Below, one piece after another: positions 11,601 through 22,741 of a DNA stretch of 64,000 bases. The stretch covers positions 1,054,001 through 1,118,000 of the forward strand of contig OY720103.1 in assembly GCA_963082875.1 (NCBI GenBank), in the 5' to 3' direction. Under the pieces are notes generated by a model. That model saw only the letters and a list, made by a program, of their open reading frames with translations, did not search any database and was not told the DNA's origin. Every line of letters begins with the position of its first letter. The stretch's first letter is position 1. This DNA comes from Corella eumyota. Lineage: Eukaryota > Chordata > Ascidiacea > Phlebobranchia > Corellidae. The translations under genes were made by a program, and so were the position numbers.

Positions 11601-14600
11601 CAAAGACCTTTATGAACAATATAAACTTCTGCCAAACAAAACTGATCAGCAAATTGTTTGTCAAGCTGTATCATCTTTAATATCAATGTCAGCTCAAGAC
11701 TGGGTGGGGTAAAAATGTTTTTTAATTAAACTTTTAATTAAAATTAACAATGTACTAAACAATATCTTACTTGTATTATTGGTTCAATTTGATATCGAAC
11801 CCAGACATCAATCAAAGTTGATCTAGAAGGTAACAAGTACAAGAGAATTGCATTGGAAGCAGATCTAAGCTCAAATCGACTTGTTGATATTCGGTTTACT
11901 CTGTAAAAAAAGTTACATTACAGTAAGTATTGCTGATAATCTTTATTTAAAGTAGGAAACTTAACCCAAAAACTATGTTGTGATACCTTAAATCTATGTT
12001 GTTATACCTAGGACCTATGAAACTTCAAATTTAGGTCTTAAAAATTTTTAAAATCTTACTCCATTTCAACTTCAAAAGTTTTCATTTTATCCTCATTGTT
12101 TTTAAGTTTAACAGTGACATCACCATCCCCATTGTTTTCATTGTTGTCAAAAGACATTCTAACAACACCAGATGTAACTAACAACGCTGAGTCATCAAAA
12201 TTTAAAGCATTTTGTGCCAAACTTTCAACCTAAAAAACATCAAATTTTTAAAATTCTTACGTTACAAAACAAATGGGTTTAGACATAAAAGCAAAAGAAA
12301 TTAAACCTAAATAATTACATTTTATTGAAGAGGATTTATTTATTACATTTTAGTTAAATTCAATAGCTACTAAATAAAGTAAATTTTCACTTTACTTAAA
12401 GACACTTCTCAAAATTGAATCACCTTATTAATCTAAATTAAAATTACAAGCTTACCTTTGCAGATACATCTTTAGTTCCTCCACTAAGAATCACATTATT
12501 CCCAGTACTTGAGTTTAGATCAAGAGAACTATTTGCATTACTTGGTTCACTGACCATGACAGAAACCTCAAAATTACTCGCTCCAATACTGGTTACTTGA
12601 TTGGAAACAGCAAGTTTAACATTTTCCATGGCTGAGGCTATGTTTGTAGAACCTTCTAGTAGGTTTTGAACAGATTTGCATTTCTAAAAATTGTATATAT
12701 ATATAAGAATAATAAAGTTTGTATACAAAAATAAAATTTAAATTAAAAAAATCAAATAATAAATTCTTTAGGACACCAATTATGTATAATTCTGTGTATA
12801 AATATCATTAAGCTATAAACAAATTAAACCTAGAAAAAAAAGGTATTACATAAAAGCTAGTAGAGTTTTGGGTTTGAACCCAGCTATGACACACCATTTG
12901 AATTTAACCTCAAATTTTACTGTAAATTTTATCAAAAAAATACATTGAACCTTTTCTGCTCTGTCTTTCTTCTCCATCTGTTGCAACCTTGCTTCCTCTT
13001 CTTTATAATAAAGAACTTCTCTTGGTGACAAATCCAGGTATTCGTCCGGTCTTGGTTTAAACTGTTCAAACTTTGGATCAAGAAATGAACTTCTTTCAAG
13101 AGTTGAATTTGTTGAAGATTTATTAAACAAAGTAGACATGCTTTGTGTCAGGGCTACAAAGTAAAAAAAAAATTAAAAACTATAAAATGTAAATTAAATT
13201 CAACTTGTTTAAATTTTCATAAATAAAATCAAAACTGTTATTTATAAAGTTTACTAAAGAGTGAAATATTATTATAGTTTATAGTTACATTTTGCAATAG
13301 ATGAAGTTGTTTGAGCAGGTAGAAGGTTAACAGAGTTCTCAGATAAGATTCTGAGGTTTGATCCTAACTGGTTGACAACTGTACTTCCACTTAAAGTAAG
13401 GTTATCATTGAAGTCAGTTATTGCATCGACAGCAGCATTTGTTACATCAGATAATTGAGTAACAGAATTAGATGTTGGTTTAAATGAGTCAGATGACAAT
13501 ATTTTTTCCGTAGATTCAACAAAAAGTGTGCCAAACTAAAATCAAAAATTTTAAATGAGTAGTTTACATGTATGAAAGTTATTTAAAGTGCTATAGTAGA
13601 AGGTTTTAACCAATTGTAACACTTCAATCAGGTAAAGAATTTTAACAAAGTATAAGTGTGTTGGTTACTACCTCTGATATAAGTTCTGTATCATTTTGAG
13701 TTTTATTTCTGAGCACTTCAAATGCAAGTTGAGATAGGTAGGTGACATCCAGGGACTGGGCTAAAAATAAAAATTTAATTTAAAGAATGCATAGTTGCAA
13801 TTAAAAAAAGCTCAAAGGAAAAATGTGTCTCTAAAGTACTGGTAGTGGTTATATTTACCAGTGTTAGTTATTTCATTTGGTGGAAGTTTATAAATGTCAT
13901 AAGGCAATACTTTTACAGTTAGCTCTTCAAAGGCACAGAATAAAATATTGACACAAATAGCAACCTCTATTCGAGTTTCAAAATTGTTTTCTTCTTGCCC
14001 AGATGCTAAAAAAAGATTTTATTTATTATTTTATGTTAAAAATATGGCATCAAATAGGTTTAGTCCCAACAAGTAATCTGCTAATTGCTTCTATGGCTAA
14101 GCATAAGTTTATACCAGCATTACTTGAAAGTGCTGCAACATGGAAGCAGTAGAAACCAAACTCAAGACTTCAAACTACTAAATATGCTGCCATTTTTGAT
14201 AGACTTTAAATTTTTATAGAATTTAACTTACGAATAATGGTAGGTAATGTAGTTTGGGAAGATGAAGTCATTAGAAATTTTTTATCGTATTCAGTTAAAA
14301 TACTGAACTCATAAACTATTTCCTTAAACTCTGAATCCCAATTAGAACAAGAAAATACGAATTTACTTTCTATGGCAATTCCGTTGTTAGGTGACACAGA
14401 ACAGCTGTGAATAAAATTTATTCATTTTATTCTAAACTTTTTTAATAACAAAAAAACAAAAAAAATTTTGCTAAAAACCAACAACTACTTTATAAAAACT
14501 AGTCTATAGTCTGACCTACGGTCGACCTTTCAATTGTCGTAATATTGTCACAACTCTCAACTATTATTTGCCCACAATAATTTACTCATGCATCACAAAT

Positions 14601-17600
14601 GGCAGTTTTATTTATTTTTTAAGGGCCATAAGTTGAACATACATATATATTTAAACAAATCATTAAATAAGTTTAATATACATGGATAATATTATACCTT
14701 CCTCCTGTTGGAACTCCTTTCGTAATAAAACTTGTGGAGACAAGAGCAAGTCCATTTGTTCTAATATTTACTACATCACAGGTTATCAAAAAACTGGCAA
14801 ATGTTGTAATAAAATTAGAGGGGATCTTAAACAATCTAGATCCAACATCTAAAACAAAATTTAGATATCAATTTATATTAAATTTTAAATACACCTTTCT
14901 ACAGATTACCCTTTAATTTTACCTAAAGCTGATGTGTTTACAACAGAGTTTCTTGTCTCGTTTAAAATGTGATAATTAAACAATTTCCACTCGTATGAAT
15001 ATCGATCTTGGTTAGCATCGGGAGATAGAAATACAATCTCATATACAGAATCTAACTTGGGGTTGGTAAGTTTATTAGCACAATTCTGAACACAACTAAA
15101 GAAAAATTTAAATTTAATAAATCACACACACAAGTAGTGCTTTAAAATTAGATTACAATACACTTACTTAATTTCTACATAGGGTGGGGGGACATCATTT
15201 AATGTAATTTGTTGTGTGAATGATCCCACATCTCCTACTTCATTACTGATGTTTACAGTAACCTTCATGTTGTCACTAACTTGAGTTGAAGGCAAGCTCA
15301 ATTTTAAAACACCTGAATGATTTCTACAAAAATATATGTAAAGGTAAGTTTTCAAGCATGAGAAAACAACAATAAAGTTAACAAGTTAATCAGTGTTAAG
15401 TAATCCTTTTTAAACACTTGGCTTTACAATAAAGTTATTGGTTTAATCACCACTTTTATGTCAAAAATTTAAATAAATTAACAGTTTTATTTTTGTTATT
15501 TACCCTTGGAGACTGACAGGACTATATACTGTTTCATCATTACCACCCAAGGTTCTGACAATATCAAGTGGTGATAATTGGAATTGAAACAAAAATTTTA
15601 AACTTGATGGTTGGTTTGAAGGAGTATTTGGATCATAAGATTCAGATTCAGCATCTATATAAACAGCTAAAAGAAAAATATATAATACATCTTATGACTA
15701 GATTAAATCAAGACACTTACTAAATCAAAAAGCTAAAACAAAAAAGATATAAAAACAATGTTTAAAAATTAGAATAAATTTTGATTAAAACTTACGCGAG
15801 TTTCTGCCAACTGTTCTAGTAATTCCTCCAACAATTTTAGCTACTATTGGTGCCTTTTCAATCATTACAAACCTACTACTTTTCTTTGTATAATTAATTG
15901 ATCCATCAAACACATCAAGGGTAACTAAAACCAAGTTACAACCAACAGAAAGTAGGTGGCCATCAACTTGAGCAGTAACACCCTTGCCTTGAATAAGGTC
16001 TAAGACTTTGGAGAAGTCAATACAATTATGAACAGTCCATTTAAAATCAGTTGTGTAATTGGTTTCACCACAGTCTATTTGTAAATAAGAATTTAAAGTG
16101 ATAATTTCTGATTGAAGGGAGTTTAAGTCTCCTTCTTCTTGCTGAAGATCCACTGAACATTTCTTAATCAAATTAGTGACAATGTTTCTCTCAGAGAAAT
16201 ACAAGTAAATGTAGGATGCTTTATGGTAATAAGAACAAGTTATTTGATAACTGCCATCAAACCTAATGAAATAGAAATGTTGTTTGAATAAAAATATATT
16301 AAATTTCTAAATTACATGTGACTGTTTACAATATTCAAAGAAATTAAATTAATTTTCTATTGACAATGCATAGTAACTTTGTTTTGTTTACCTGTAAGTA
16401 TGTTTCAAGTTTATCTGCTTTTCACTTATCTCTTCATGTTGGTACTGGAATGGTGAGAGGTTATGTCTAGTAGCACATAATAACTTATCTTGTGTTGGAC
16501 TTGTAACTAGTATCAAAGTTTCATCACCAAAGTTTACAATAACACAAACAAGTTGATCTGTTGACAATGCTTTGACATAGAGTTCAACAGTTGAGGAATT
16601 TCGGGTGTACAAAGAAAAAGTAACTGGATCAGGAGCCTCTGAAAATTACAATTTAATTTGTTAAATGATTCACTTCACAGCAGGTAACTCGCATTGTGCT
16701 GTTGTCGAAATTAAGTATTTTGTAGTAATAGCCATTAGTCTTGACACAATTCTACTAAAATAGACAAAAATTTAATCATTTTTTAGTGAATAGAATGGAA
16801 AAATATGTGAACATTTATTTTCAATGTCAAACTTAAAAATGTGTACACTTTAGCTTAAGCTAAGAAGCAGGTTGATTTATGAGTTAAATAGGCTACTATG
16901 TTTACTTGGTGATGGTTGTACTGTTGTTGTTGGCGTAGTTACTGTTGTTATATTTTCTGTTGTTGATTCTGGTGTAGTTGTTGATTCTGGTAAGGTTGTT
17001 GATTCTGTCAGAGTTGTTGATTCTGGTGTAGTTGTTGATTCTGGTGTAGTTGTTGATTCTGGTGTAGTTGTTGATTCTGGTGTAGTTGTTGATTCTGCTG
17101 AAGTTGTTGACACTGTTGTCGAAGGTAATTCTGTCGTAGTAGCCAATCCTGCTGTTGTTAATTCTGGTGTTGTTGATAATTCTGTCGTTGTAGCCTCTTG
17201 AGTTGTTGTAGCAATTTCAATATCATCTAAAAAACAATAACCCAACAAAATCATATCTTAACTTAAATATTCTTAATTACACTTACCTGTCTGACAAATA
17301 TAAGCTGCTGATGTTGTGGCACAGTCAACGTAGTTCCAGCTGTAAGAATGATCTGCATCTAGAATAACACAGTCACTGTTTATAGCAAAGCGGGCACTAA
17401 CACCAGAACCCCATTCCAAATAATTTACTGCATCTTCAGAGGACCATTCCCAAGTACCATCAGCATTTAAATCATTTAAACCAATCCACCATTTATCAGG
17501 GAAACCTAAATCACATTTGAGCAGTTGAGTTTAAAGTTAAAAATATTAAAAACTGGAAAATTTTTATTAAAATCATTATCCAAGAATGTCTTTAATAAAA

Positions 17601-20580
17601 AACATCACCTATTTATTATAGAGCTCAGAGGATGACTTTTTATATGTATGTGCAATTTATAAGCCTACAAAATAAATAAAACTGCCAAGTGTGATGCGTG
17701 AATAATTTATCGTAGGCAAGTATTAGTTAAGAGTTGTGACCATATTATGACAAGTAAAATCCTAACTGTAAGATGGGCTTTCTACCAGTTTATCTAATGA
17801 AATTTCTTTCAACTTACCTGATTGCCAGTTTAAAGCATTGTGAAGAAAATCTTGAATCCCAGGATCAGTTACAGAAACAAGATTACCTCCTAACTGAACA
17901 CAAGCTGCTTGAGCATCTTCAAATATTTCTAAGTTCATTTGAAACCAATAAAAACGATCACGAAACTTCAACCAATTCTCTGAACAAAAAAATATTAAGA
18001 CAACATGTTACAACATATATCTATTAAAGATATATATAGTTACCATTTAAAACATATTGACCTATAAAGACTGCTTAGACATAGTAACTGAGTAAATAAT
18101 ATCCCAAACTGCCACAGGCAACTCGAGACTGGATCGGAGTAACTTATGTTACTCTATATCTAAGTCGCGCATTTGACTTTCCCACATCGAGGGTAAAGAT
18201 AAAGATATATACAAAAAAAAAGTAAGCCATTTAACTAAGTAATTTACCTGAAGAAATATCTGTAGTACATAAAGAGAAATATTCAGCATCACATGACTCT
18301 ACTATCCAGTTGTTGGCGATATCTTTAGATGTGTCAATAAAAGCACAATCATCTGATGAAGCTAAGTCACCAACATTCTCCCAAGCACTATGCGATGGGA
18401 ATGCTACACCTGTACCATCTGGAAACAGCCAAGTTAATCCATCTCGTTTGTTTATTCCAATCCAATATTTTGTTTCACTATCTGTAAACATATTATAATT
18501 TTAAAATGAATTGTACACGCCACAACATACCTATTAGTTTAGTTATCCTTGTGAATTAAACCTAGAGTAATATTTGTTATTCAACCAAGTCTTTAGTTGA
18601 CTGTATTAGTTTAAGATAAGTAATCATAACCCGCTGATACTTTAGTCTTAGCAGGAGTTTATATAGTTTATAGCACCTTTTCAAGGGTTCTATAGCATGA
18701 AAGCAGTGGGGATTAAACCTCCATAGTTAAAACAAATTTTCTAACCATTACAAGGGCTACACTATTTTTTTACCTCTGATTGAGTTGAGGTTATTTATTA
18801 GTTCTTCATTAACTACTGCTGTGCTAGGTATAGCTAGGTTGCTATAGTTACTTAAACATAGTTCTTGGCTGTTCTCAAAATCAAGAGAGACTTGATTGAC
18901 AGTTGCAAAGACTGAAGTGTTGTTTAGCCGAAAAGAATTGTCTGTCAATAAAAAAGTTCAGTATTTAAAGCTCAATTTTTAATTTTGTTTTGAGTATAGT
19001 AGTACAAACATTTTGTTACTTAGTAATTTTTAAAGATTTATATCATGTTATTAAATTTAACACTTTAATTTTTTGGGGGGGATTTTATCTAAAAAAACTT
19101 TTGTATAATAACAGAGCAATATACACATCCTTCAATATTAATACAGTGATTTCTTTACATATGTTCCTACTTACATGGATAATCTATTTCTCCTTGGCAT
19201 AATGCATATCCGGACTCTGTGCATGAGACCAATTCTAATTTAGTAATTGCGCCCGATTTCTTCGTTCTTACACATTGAGGTGCATTGAGGTAAGAGTTAG
19301 AATCAGGTTCATTATCCCAATCACCATTAAAAATATCATCTATAATACATTTTTAAGTAAAACAATATCTTTATTTTTAAGGACATGGTGTAGTGGGTAA
19401 AATACTTGATATTACCAATTTAAGGTAGGTATTAAAAAATGCACTATGAAGTTAATAGCAAAGTTAGCCTCTATCAAAACAAAAGCAGGGTGTAGTAGTT
19501 AGGAAACTTGGGTTTACTACATGAGGTCCAGGGTTTGATCTCCACTGCTTTCATGCTGTAGCTTTCTTGAGTAGGCATCTTTTACTATGTTAACTTCCGC
19601 TTAGCCAATTTTTAAGGTCAAATTAAGGCTGGGTTGGTGTATTTTTTTTTTTTTTTTTTTTTTTGTATATATCTTTATCCTCGATGTGGGCAAGTCGAAT
19701 GCGCGACTTAAACATAGAGTAACATCAGTTACTCCGACCCAGTCTCGAGTTGCCTGTGGCAGTTTGGAATATTATAGAGACTATAATTGCCCGGTAATTA
19801 TGCTGCTGATTAAGTGCTGGCTCAGCAGGAGTTCATACCGTTTATAGCGCCTTACTCAAGGGCGCTACAGCTTGAGATCAGTGGGGATTGAACCCACGAC
19901 CTCATGGTAGTGTAGCAAGAGTTCTTATCACTACACCACGCTGCCGGTTTCATATTAAAATGTTGCTTCATATTTAGGCAAAGTTCTTATAACGTCAAGA
20001 AAAAAAACACCTACATTTTGACCAAAAAAATGGAATCAAATTACCATCCAAATAATGTTTTCCATTGTCCCACCACAATCCATCACTGGTTGATATCAAC
20101 CCAATCCAAAAATCCGCATTATCAATATTAAGATCTCTTCTCACATCCCAAAATTCGTCCTCTTTTAAAAAATGAGCCAAATAACCAACATCAAAACCTG
20201 AACATTAATTATACTTTGCTATTACTTTTTGTTCTAGTCATTGTATACTGAATTTTCAGTTAGCAGTTTATTTTTTTAAAAACTTTAGAATATATACCTG
20301 TTTGCATTTAAAAAAAATACTTAATATCATTGCTTTAACGAACCTTTTTTTGCTTATTTAAACTAATGTGGCAACAAATTATTCATTAAAAAATACCTGA
20401 TTCGGTTTTGCATTTCTTAACAGCATTATACCAATCTCCACCAGCATTCTCATAATCAGGATTCTCATATCTGTAAACTGTACCTTCGAAAGTTGCCTCA
20501 ATAAAAGGCCCTCCCATACTAATAACTGTCCTGAGTGATACTGAAAGATGTAGAAAGACTAACCATAATAACTTCTTCAT
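2588..20580 (-). CDS. Polycystin-1-like receptor/channel with three C-type lectin domains, REJ, GPS and PLAT (multi-exon)
   Basis: A gene of about 46 coding exons and roughly 2,700 residues. It starts at ATG 20580-20578 with a hydrophobic signal peptide (KKLLWLVFLHLSVSL) and stops with TAG at 2590-2588. Examples of exons: 20580-20397, 20197-20015, 19339-19175, 18941-18774, 18481-18248, 17979-17818, 17505-17287, 17226-16906, 16638-16392, 16262-15796. I followed GT-AG junctions and phases through the REJ, GPS, PLAT and first post-PLAT exons, and one frame runs throughout. Domain order matches the polycystin-1/PKDREJ family, with N-terminal lectin domains as in vertebrate PKD1L2 and PKD1L3. Such proteins sit in plasma or ciliary membrane, bind extracellular ligands and associate with polycystin-2 channels. 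Introns carry many SINE fragments. I cannot tell which vertebrate paralogue is the orthologue. Exact boundaries of the 3' exons are approximate. Confidence 0.9.
3755..4038 (-). mobile_element. tRNA-derived SINE, full-length copy 1
   Basis: The element is on the minus strand. Its tRNA-like head lies at the right (about 3960-4038, with internal A and B box matches) and its T-rich tail appears at the left on the plus strand. It is flanked by the 8-base direct repeat AAATATTA (3745-3752 and 4040-4047), which looks like a target site duplication. It sits in a polycystin intron. The family resembles the composite SINE known from Ciona; the name cannot be confirmed here. Confidence 0.85.
9050..9737 (-). 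other. Polycystin PLAT/LH2 domain
   Basis: Exons at about 9737-9568, 9461-9294 and 9149-9053 encode YYYKMSFVTGIGRDSGTKSN, YFDLAGEDGQT, VQFLLCVPHHLGNLQYIHVW, HDNTGLGRTGANWYLNDVIV and FFFPCDTWLAVELGDGKIDR. This is the PLAT fold as found in the first cytoplasmic loop of all polycystin-1 proteins (TG-x-x-SGT, LGxL-x-x-I-x-x-W-HDNTG, WLA-x-x-x-GDG). PLAT domains bind phosphoinositides or other lipids and help trafficking. Confidence 0.93.
9987..10683 (-). other. Polycystin GPS-like motif and first transmembrane segment
   Basis: Two exons (about 10683-10552 and 10224-9994) encode CKVYNEITGVWADGGC followed, after the intron, by ECVCSQPSNT, FFVAPNFIDF and a single hydrophobic segment (WTVISFLVVFCLLLIW). 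The Cys, Trp and Gly-Cys spacing and the C-x-C pair fit a GPS, and APNFIDF matches the conserved PPN-I-DF stretch after the GPS in polycystin-1 proteins. The usual His-Leu before the cleavage residue is Gln-Pro here. Confidence 0.85.
10271..10425 (+). mobile_element. tRNA-derived SINE, head-side copy 4 with intact A and B boxes
   Basis: This copy is on the plus strand. It has an A box match TGGTGTAGTGG (10281-10291) and a B box match GGTTCAATCC (10325-10334), spaced as in tRNA genes, followed by the GAGTAAGGC and CTGCTGAGCCAACACTTAGT middle part. The tail half is missing and is replaced by a short tandem repeat (TTATCACTGTAT, 10427-10472). Confidence 0.85.
10821..11112 (-). mobile_element. 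tRNA-derived SINE, copy 2
   Basis: Same family and orientation as the copy at 3755-4038: T-run, CTTTATCCTTGATGTGGGAA, ACCCAGTCTCGAGTTGCC, a central GCTGCTGATTAAGTGCTGGC block, and the tRNA-like head ending near 11112. Several substitutions mark it as older than the copy near 19640. Confidence 0.85.
11228..11381 (-). mobile_element. tRNA-derived SINE, 5'-half copy 3
   Basis: Contains only the head and middle of the element (GCTGCTGATTAAGTGCTGGC to the tRNA-like end GCTGCCGG). It lies about 120 bases from copy 2 within the same polycystin intron. The tail half is absent. Confidence 0.8.
11770..16638 (-). other. Polycystin REJ-type extracellular region
   Basis: About 14 exons encode a Cys-containing extracellular region with REJ-like features: RFDGSYQITCSYY, QIDCGETNYTTDFKWTVHNC, then FVFSCSNWDSEF followed by a long stretch rich in Ser, Asn and Thr. 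REJ modules are typical of polycystin-1, PKDREJ and the sea urchin egg-jelly receptor. The exons near 13535-12456 (for example 13502-13272, 13151-12951, 12684-12460) are low in Cys and resemble the spacer before the GPS/GAIN part. Assignment of precise REJ limits would need a profile search. Confidence 0.7.
14515..14655 (+). repeat. Short interspersed repeat, second family, best copy
   Basis: Shares an ordered set of words with copies near 5005-5125, 5840-5945, 11115-11225 and, inverted, 17635-17765: TCACAACTCT, a TTTGCC/ATAATTTAC stretch, GCA(C/T)CACAAA, GGCAGTTTTATTTA, then AAGTTG(A/C)ACATACATATA. All copies are in introns of the polycystin gene. Ends are not clear, and no terminal inverted repeat was seen. 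Confidence 0.55.
16906..17226 (-). repeat. Coding minisatellite: Thr/Ser/Pro/Glu mucin-like stalk of the polycystin
   Basis: One exon of 321 bases encodes a stalk made of degenerate STTTPE/STTLPE-type hexapeptides, from an 18-base unit best conserved between about 16956 and 17110 (plus-strand form GTTGTTGATTCTGGTGTA). It separates the lectin domains from the REJ region and is expected to be heavily O-glycosylated. The exon starts in phase 1 and its length is a multiple of three, so loss or gain of whole units keeps the frame. Confidence 0.85.
18098..18222 (+). mobile_element. tRNA-derived SINE, 3'-half copy 5
   Basis: Carries only the tail part of the family (ATATCCCAAACTGCCACAGG, CTCGAGACTGGATCGGAGTA, CGCGCATTTGACTTTCCCAC) and ends in an A-rich tail. 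This is the usual 5'-truncated form of a SINE made by target-primed reverse transcription. Confidence 0.8.
19488..19625 (+). mobile_element. Diverged tRNA-SINE relative (second subfamily)
   Basis: Has a GGTGTAGTAGTTAGGAAACT head, GGTTTGATCTCCACTGCTTT, and a GAGTAGGC middle resembling the main SINE but strongly diverged. Similar relics occur at about 5355-5450, 9830-9920, 18600-18765, 26790-26905 and 29945-30090. These appear to be an older subfamily of the same tRNA-derived element. Confidence 0.55.
19641..19947 (-). mobile_element. tRNA-derived SINE, full-length copy 6 with long poly(T/A) tail
   Basis: Near-complete copy with an uninterrupted run of more than 20 T (poly-A tail on the minus strand) at 19642-19664 and the tRNA-like head ending at about 19947. 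The long pure tail and few substitutions suggest a recent insertion in the polycystin intron after exon 2. Confidence 0.88.
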
Positions 20581-21354
20581 TTTAAACTTGTCTATTCGTA
20601 AAATTTTATGAAATGATTTTTGGATAATAATATTTCGCTACTAATAATTTTCATAATAAATCAACTTCCTAAAAATGTTTTCTATATGACAAAAGTGTAA
20701 AAATAATAAACACAATAAATATGATTATTATATTATTAATTATTTATGATATTAAATGACGTATCATTCATAATTATATATTCAAAATGTTACACGTTAA
20801 ATGTGAATACTTGTTTTTAGTGTTGTATAGGTAAAGAAATGTAAATATAAACTATTTTCTAACTCTACACTACCTTCAAATAACTTAAAAAAACAACTAT
20901 AGAATTTAAATAATATATCTAAAATTTATTACAATATATCCGTGGAAGAAATACAACAATTAGAAGTCACCATTGCGCTTTACAAAGGTAATTTTCAATA
21001 ATTTTCAAGCTATGATTTGGAGTTAATTTTGCCAGTTTTAAATTAAAGTCCAATACAAATTTAAGAAATTTAGGGAAAAAATACTTACCCCATTTTAAAG
21101 ATCAAAAGTTGACAACCCATTGATAGAGCATGCACCTTACTTTTCTTGATATATTACTTAAAGTTTACTTAATAACATTTCTATATTAAAACAACATTTC
21201 AATGATTATTAACAGTAAATATATAAACATGGAATAGTTTTTGTAAAACGGAAAGTGACAATTTTTTCTATTGCATTTCTACATAAAATAAATACCAACA
21301 AAAATATTGAATGTTTGTATGTTCTATGTTATTCTATTTTAATTGTTTTTAAAT
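20581..21354. other. Intergenic: polycystin promoter side and COPE 3' side
   Basis: Very AT-rich and without coding signal. It must hold the polycystin upstream region (near 20581-20900) and the COPE 3' UTR (ATTAAA on the minus strand at 21343-21338, only a few bases past the stop). No TATA box or other element stands out from the AT background. Confidence 0.5.
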
Positions 21355-22248
21355 TTATGCAGGTGCATATTGTAAAACCAAGCGATCAAATTCGTTTTCT
21401 TTGATAGCCAATTCTTGCACAAATCGATGACTATGATGTGTGTCTTTTAACTGCGACAAATATCTATTTGTAACCTCCGAACCCTTGCCTTGATGCTGCG
21501 ACATCAGGATCATGTTAATTAGAGTCTCAGCACAGTTGCTGTCTTTATCCATCGCCTCCTGGAGGACTCCTTCAGCCTCGTCCCATTTTCCTTGGGCCAT
21601 AAAGCATGCAGCTTGACCGTTTAACAACAAGCTACTTGATTGGTTCTTGTCAGCCATCTCCTGAAAGATATAGTAAGCATCTTGTAATTTTTCACCACCA
21701 ACACTTATGTTAAACCAGGCCTGAGCAAGCTGGGTGAGAGTAGCATCCTCGTCTAATTCAATCATCACTTTAAGCTCCTTTCGAGCAAGATCTATTCGAT
21801 TTATTGTAATTAAAGTTTGAATAGTGAGCGCGGAAGCTTCCAGTGCTTCAAGGTTATGTAAAACCCTTAGAACAGAGTCATAGTTTGCTTCGTGATAATA
21901 AATAGAAGCAGCCATGATTGGGAGTATAATATTATCAACATCTACATTTCCGGACAACTTTTCCTCCAAAGTTTTCAAGATTGAATCCTTACTAGATGAT
22001 GTGGATAAGTACTCAGCAAGCAGTCTAACAGCCTGAAGTTGATCCGAAGCCGATGGTCGAATTTCGTCAAGGACAACTGCATACTTTCGCTGTCCAATAT
22101 AAGCTCGGTACATGAACACAGAGCATTCAGTTTTCTTTGCTTGGCCAGTTATCTTCGCTTTTTGTGCTTCATTGATGCATTGTTGATATAGGCCAAGATA
22201 GAAAGCATTTTTTACATCGAAAAGTTCGTCAACCTCACTTTGTGCCAT
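21355..22248 (-). CDS. COPE: COPE, coatomer subunit epsilon (COPI), intronless
   Basis: A 297-residue frame from ATG 22248 to TAA at 21355. Epsilon-COP belongs to the B-subcomplex of coatomer, which coats Golgi-to-ER retrograde vesicles. The start [20 protein letters not shown], the block AEYLSTSSS, the [10 protein letters not shown] end, and the all-helical TPR-like pattern (for example [37 protein letters not shown]) fit epsilon-COP along its whole length; human COPE has about 308 residues. The gene is one exon here, while vertebrate COPE has many introns. The frame is intact and no poly-A tract follows, so an old retrocopy that replaced the parent, or simple intron loss, are both possible. 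It lies 493 bases after FBXL8 on the same strand, too far for a typical ascidian operon. Confidence 0.95.
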   Translation of the reverse strand: MAQSEVDELFDVKNAFYLGLYQQCINEAQKAKITGQAKKTECSVFMYRAYIGQRKYAVVLDEIRPSASDQLQAVRLLAEYLSTSSSKDSILKTLEEKLSGNVDVDNIILPIMAASIYYHEANYDSVLRVLHNLEALEASALTIQTLITINRIDLARKELKVMIELDEDATLTQLAQAWFNISVGGEKLQDAYYIFQEMADKNQSSSLLLNGQAACFMAQGKWDEAEGVLQEAMDKDSNCAETLINMILMSQHQGKGSEVTNRYLSQLKDTHHSHRFVQELAIKENEFDRLVLQYAPA

Positions 22249-22741
22249 TTTAATTTTCTTACCAAATTGATATCTAAATATAAATGATAATAGTTTGAAT
22301 AAAAGTCATGCATATGCTTGCAGTTAGGCTATACAAAATTTCATTTAACTTTAATAAAACAATAAACGATAATTTAAAAATATATGTTATTTCATTTTTT
22401 TGTAAAAAAAATTCAAAAAACAATTTAATACTGATTTAATACTGATACAAAAAACAAAAAATTGAATACTGATACAAAAAACAAAACTTAAACAAAATAT
22501 AAAACATAAGCTAATCAATAACAGTACTGAAACTTTTAAAAATAATGCAAAAATAATACTGCAGTAAGAAAATCAAAAGATTAAAAATTATGGCAAATTA
22601 ATTATGTATCACATTAAGTGCTAATATTATATGTACACAAATATAAAACTTATGGTATTTATTAGTTCAAATATATATAATAAAACATGCAAATTAACAA
22701 AAAAATAATAATACTGAATTTTAAAATTAGTTAATTTTTTG
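22249..22741. other. Intergenic between FBXL8 and COPE
   Basis: AT-rich, with a short direct repeat of ACTGATACAAAAAACAAAA around 22430-22490. It holds the FBXL8 3' UTR and the COPE upstream region. No further gene is seen. Confidence 0.6.
22658..22663 (-). terminator. Poly(A) signal of FBXL8
   Basis: TTTATT on the plus strand reads AATAAA on the minus strand, about 80 bases downstream of the FBXL8 stop codon. Confidence 0.5.

Larger units (their letters stand above)
17287..20580 (-). other. Polycystin N-terminus: signal peptide and three C-type lectin-like domains
   Basis: Exons 1-3 encode CTLD 1 (WYNAVKKC, DFWIGL, WWDNGK, then two Cys near its end: VSC, ALCQ). Exons 4-5 encode CTLD 2 (SQELC, SNLAIPS, KYWIGI, DDCAFID, ESC, FSLC). 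Exons 6-7 encode CTLD 3 (AQAACVQLGGNLVSV, KWWIGLND, WEW, DCVILDA, VDC, AYICQ). The WIGL core and the paired cysteines are present in all three. None has a canonical EPN or QPD sugar-binding triplet (CTLD 1 has NEPD), so calcium-dependent sugar binding of the classical kind is doubtful. Confidence 0.85.

Noticed and set aside
16872-17201. Plus-strand frame of Val-Val-Asp-Ser-Gly repeats
   Set aside because: Antisense of the Thr/Ser/Pro coding minisatellite of the polycystin exon.
2588-20580. s-Themis self-incompatibility receptor locus
   Set aside because: s-Themis genes carry a fibrinogen-like v-Themis gene in an intron and have no known triple C-type lectin N-terminus; no fibrinogen-like sequence was seen here. 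Only family relationship is kept.
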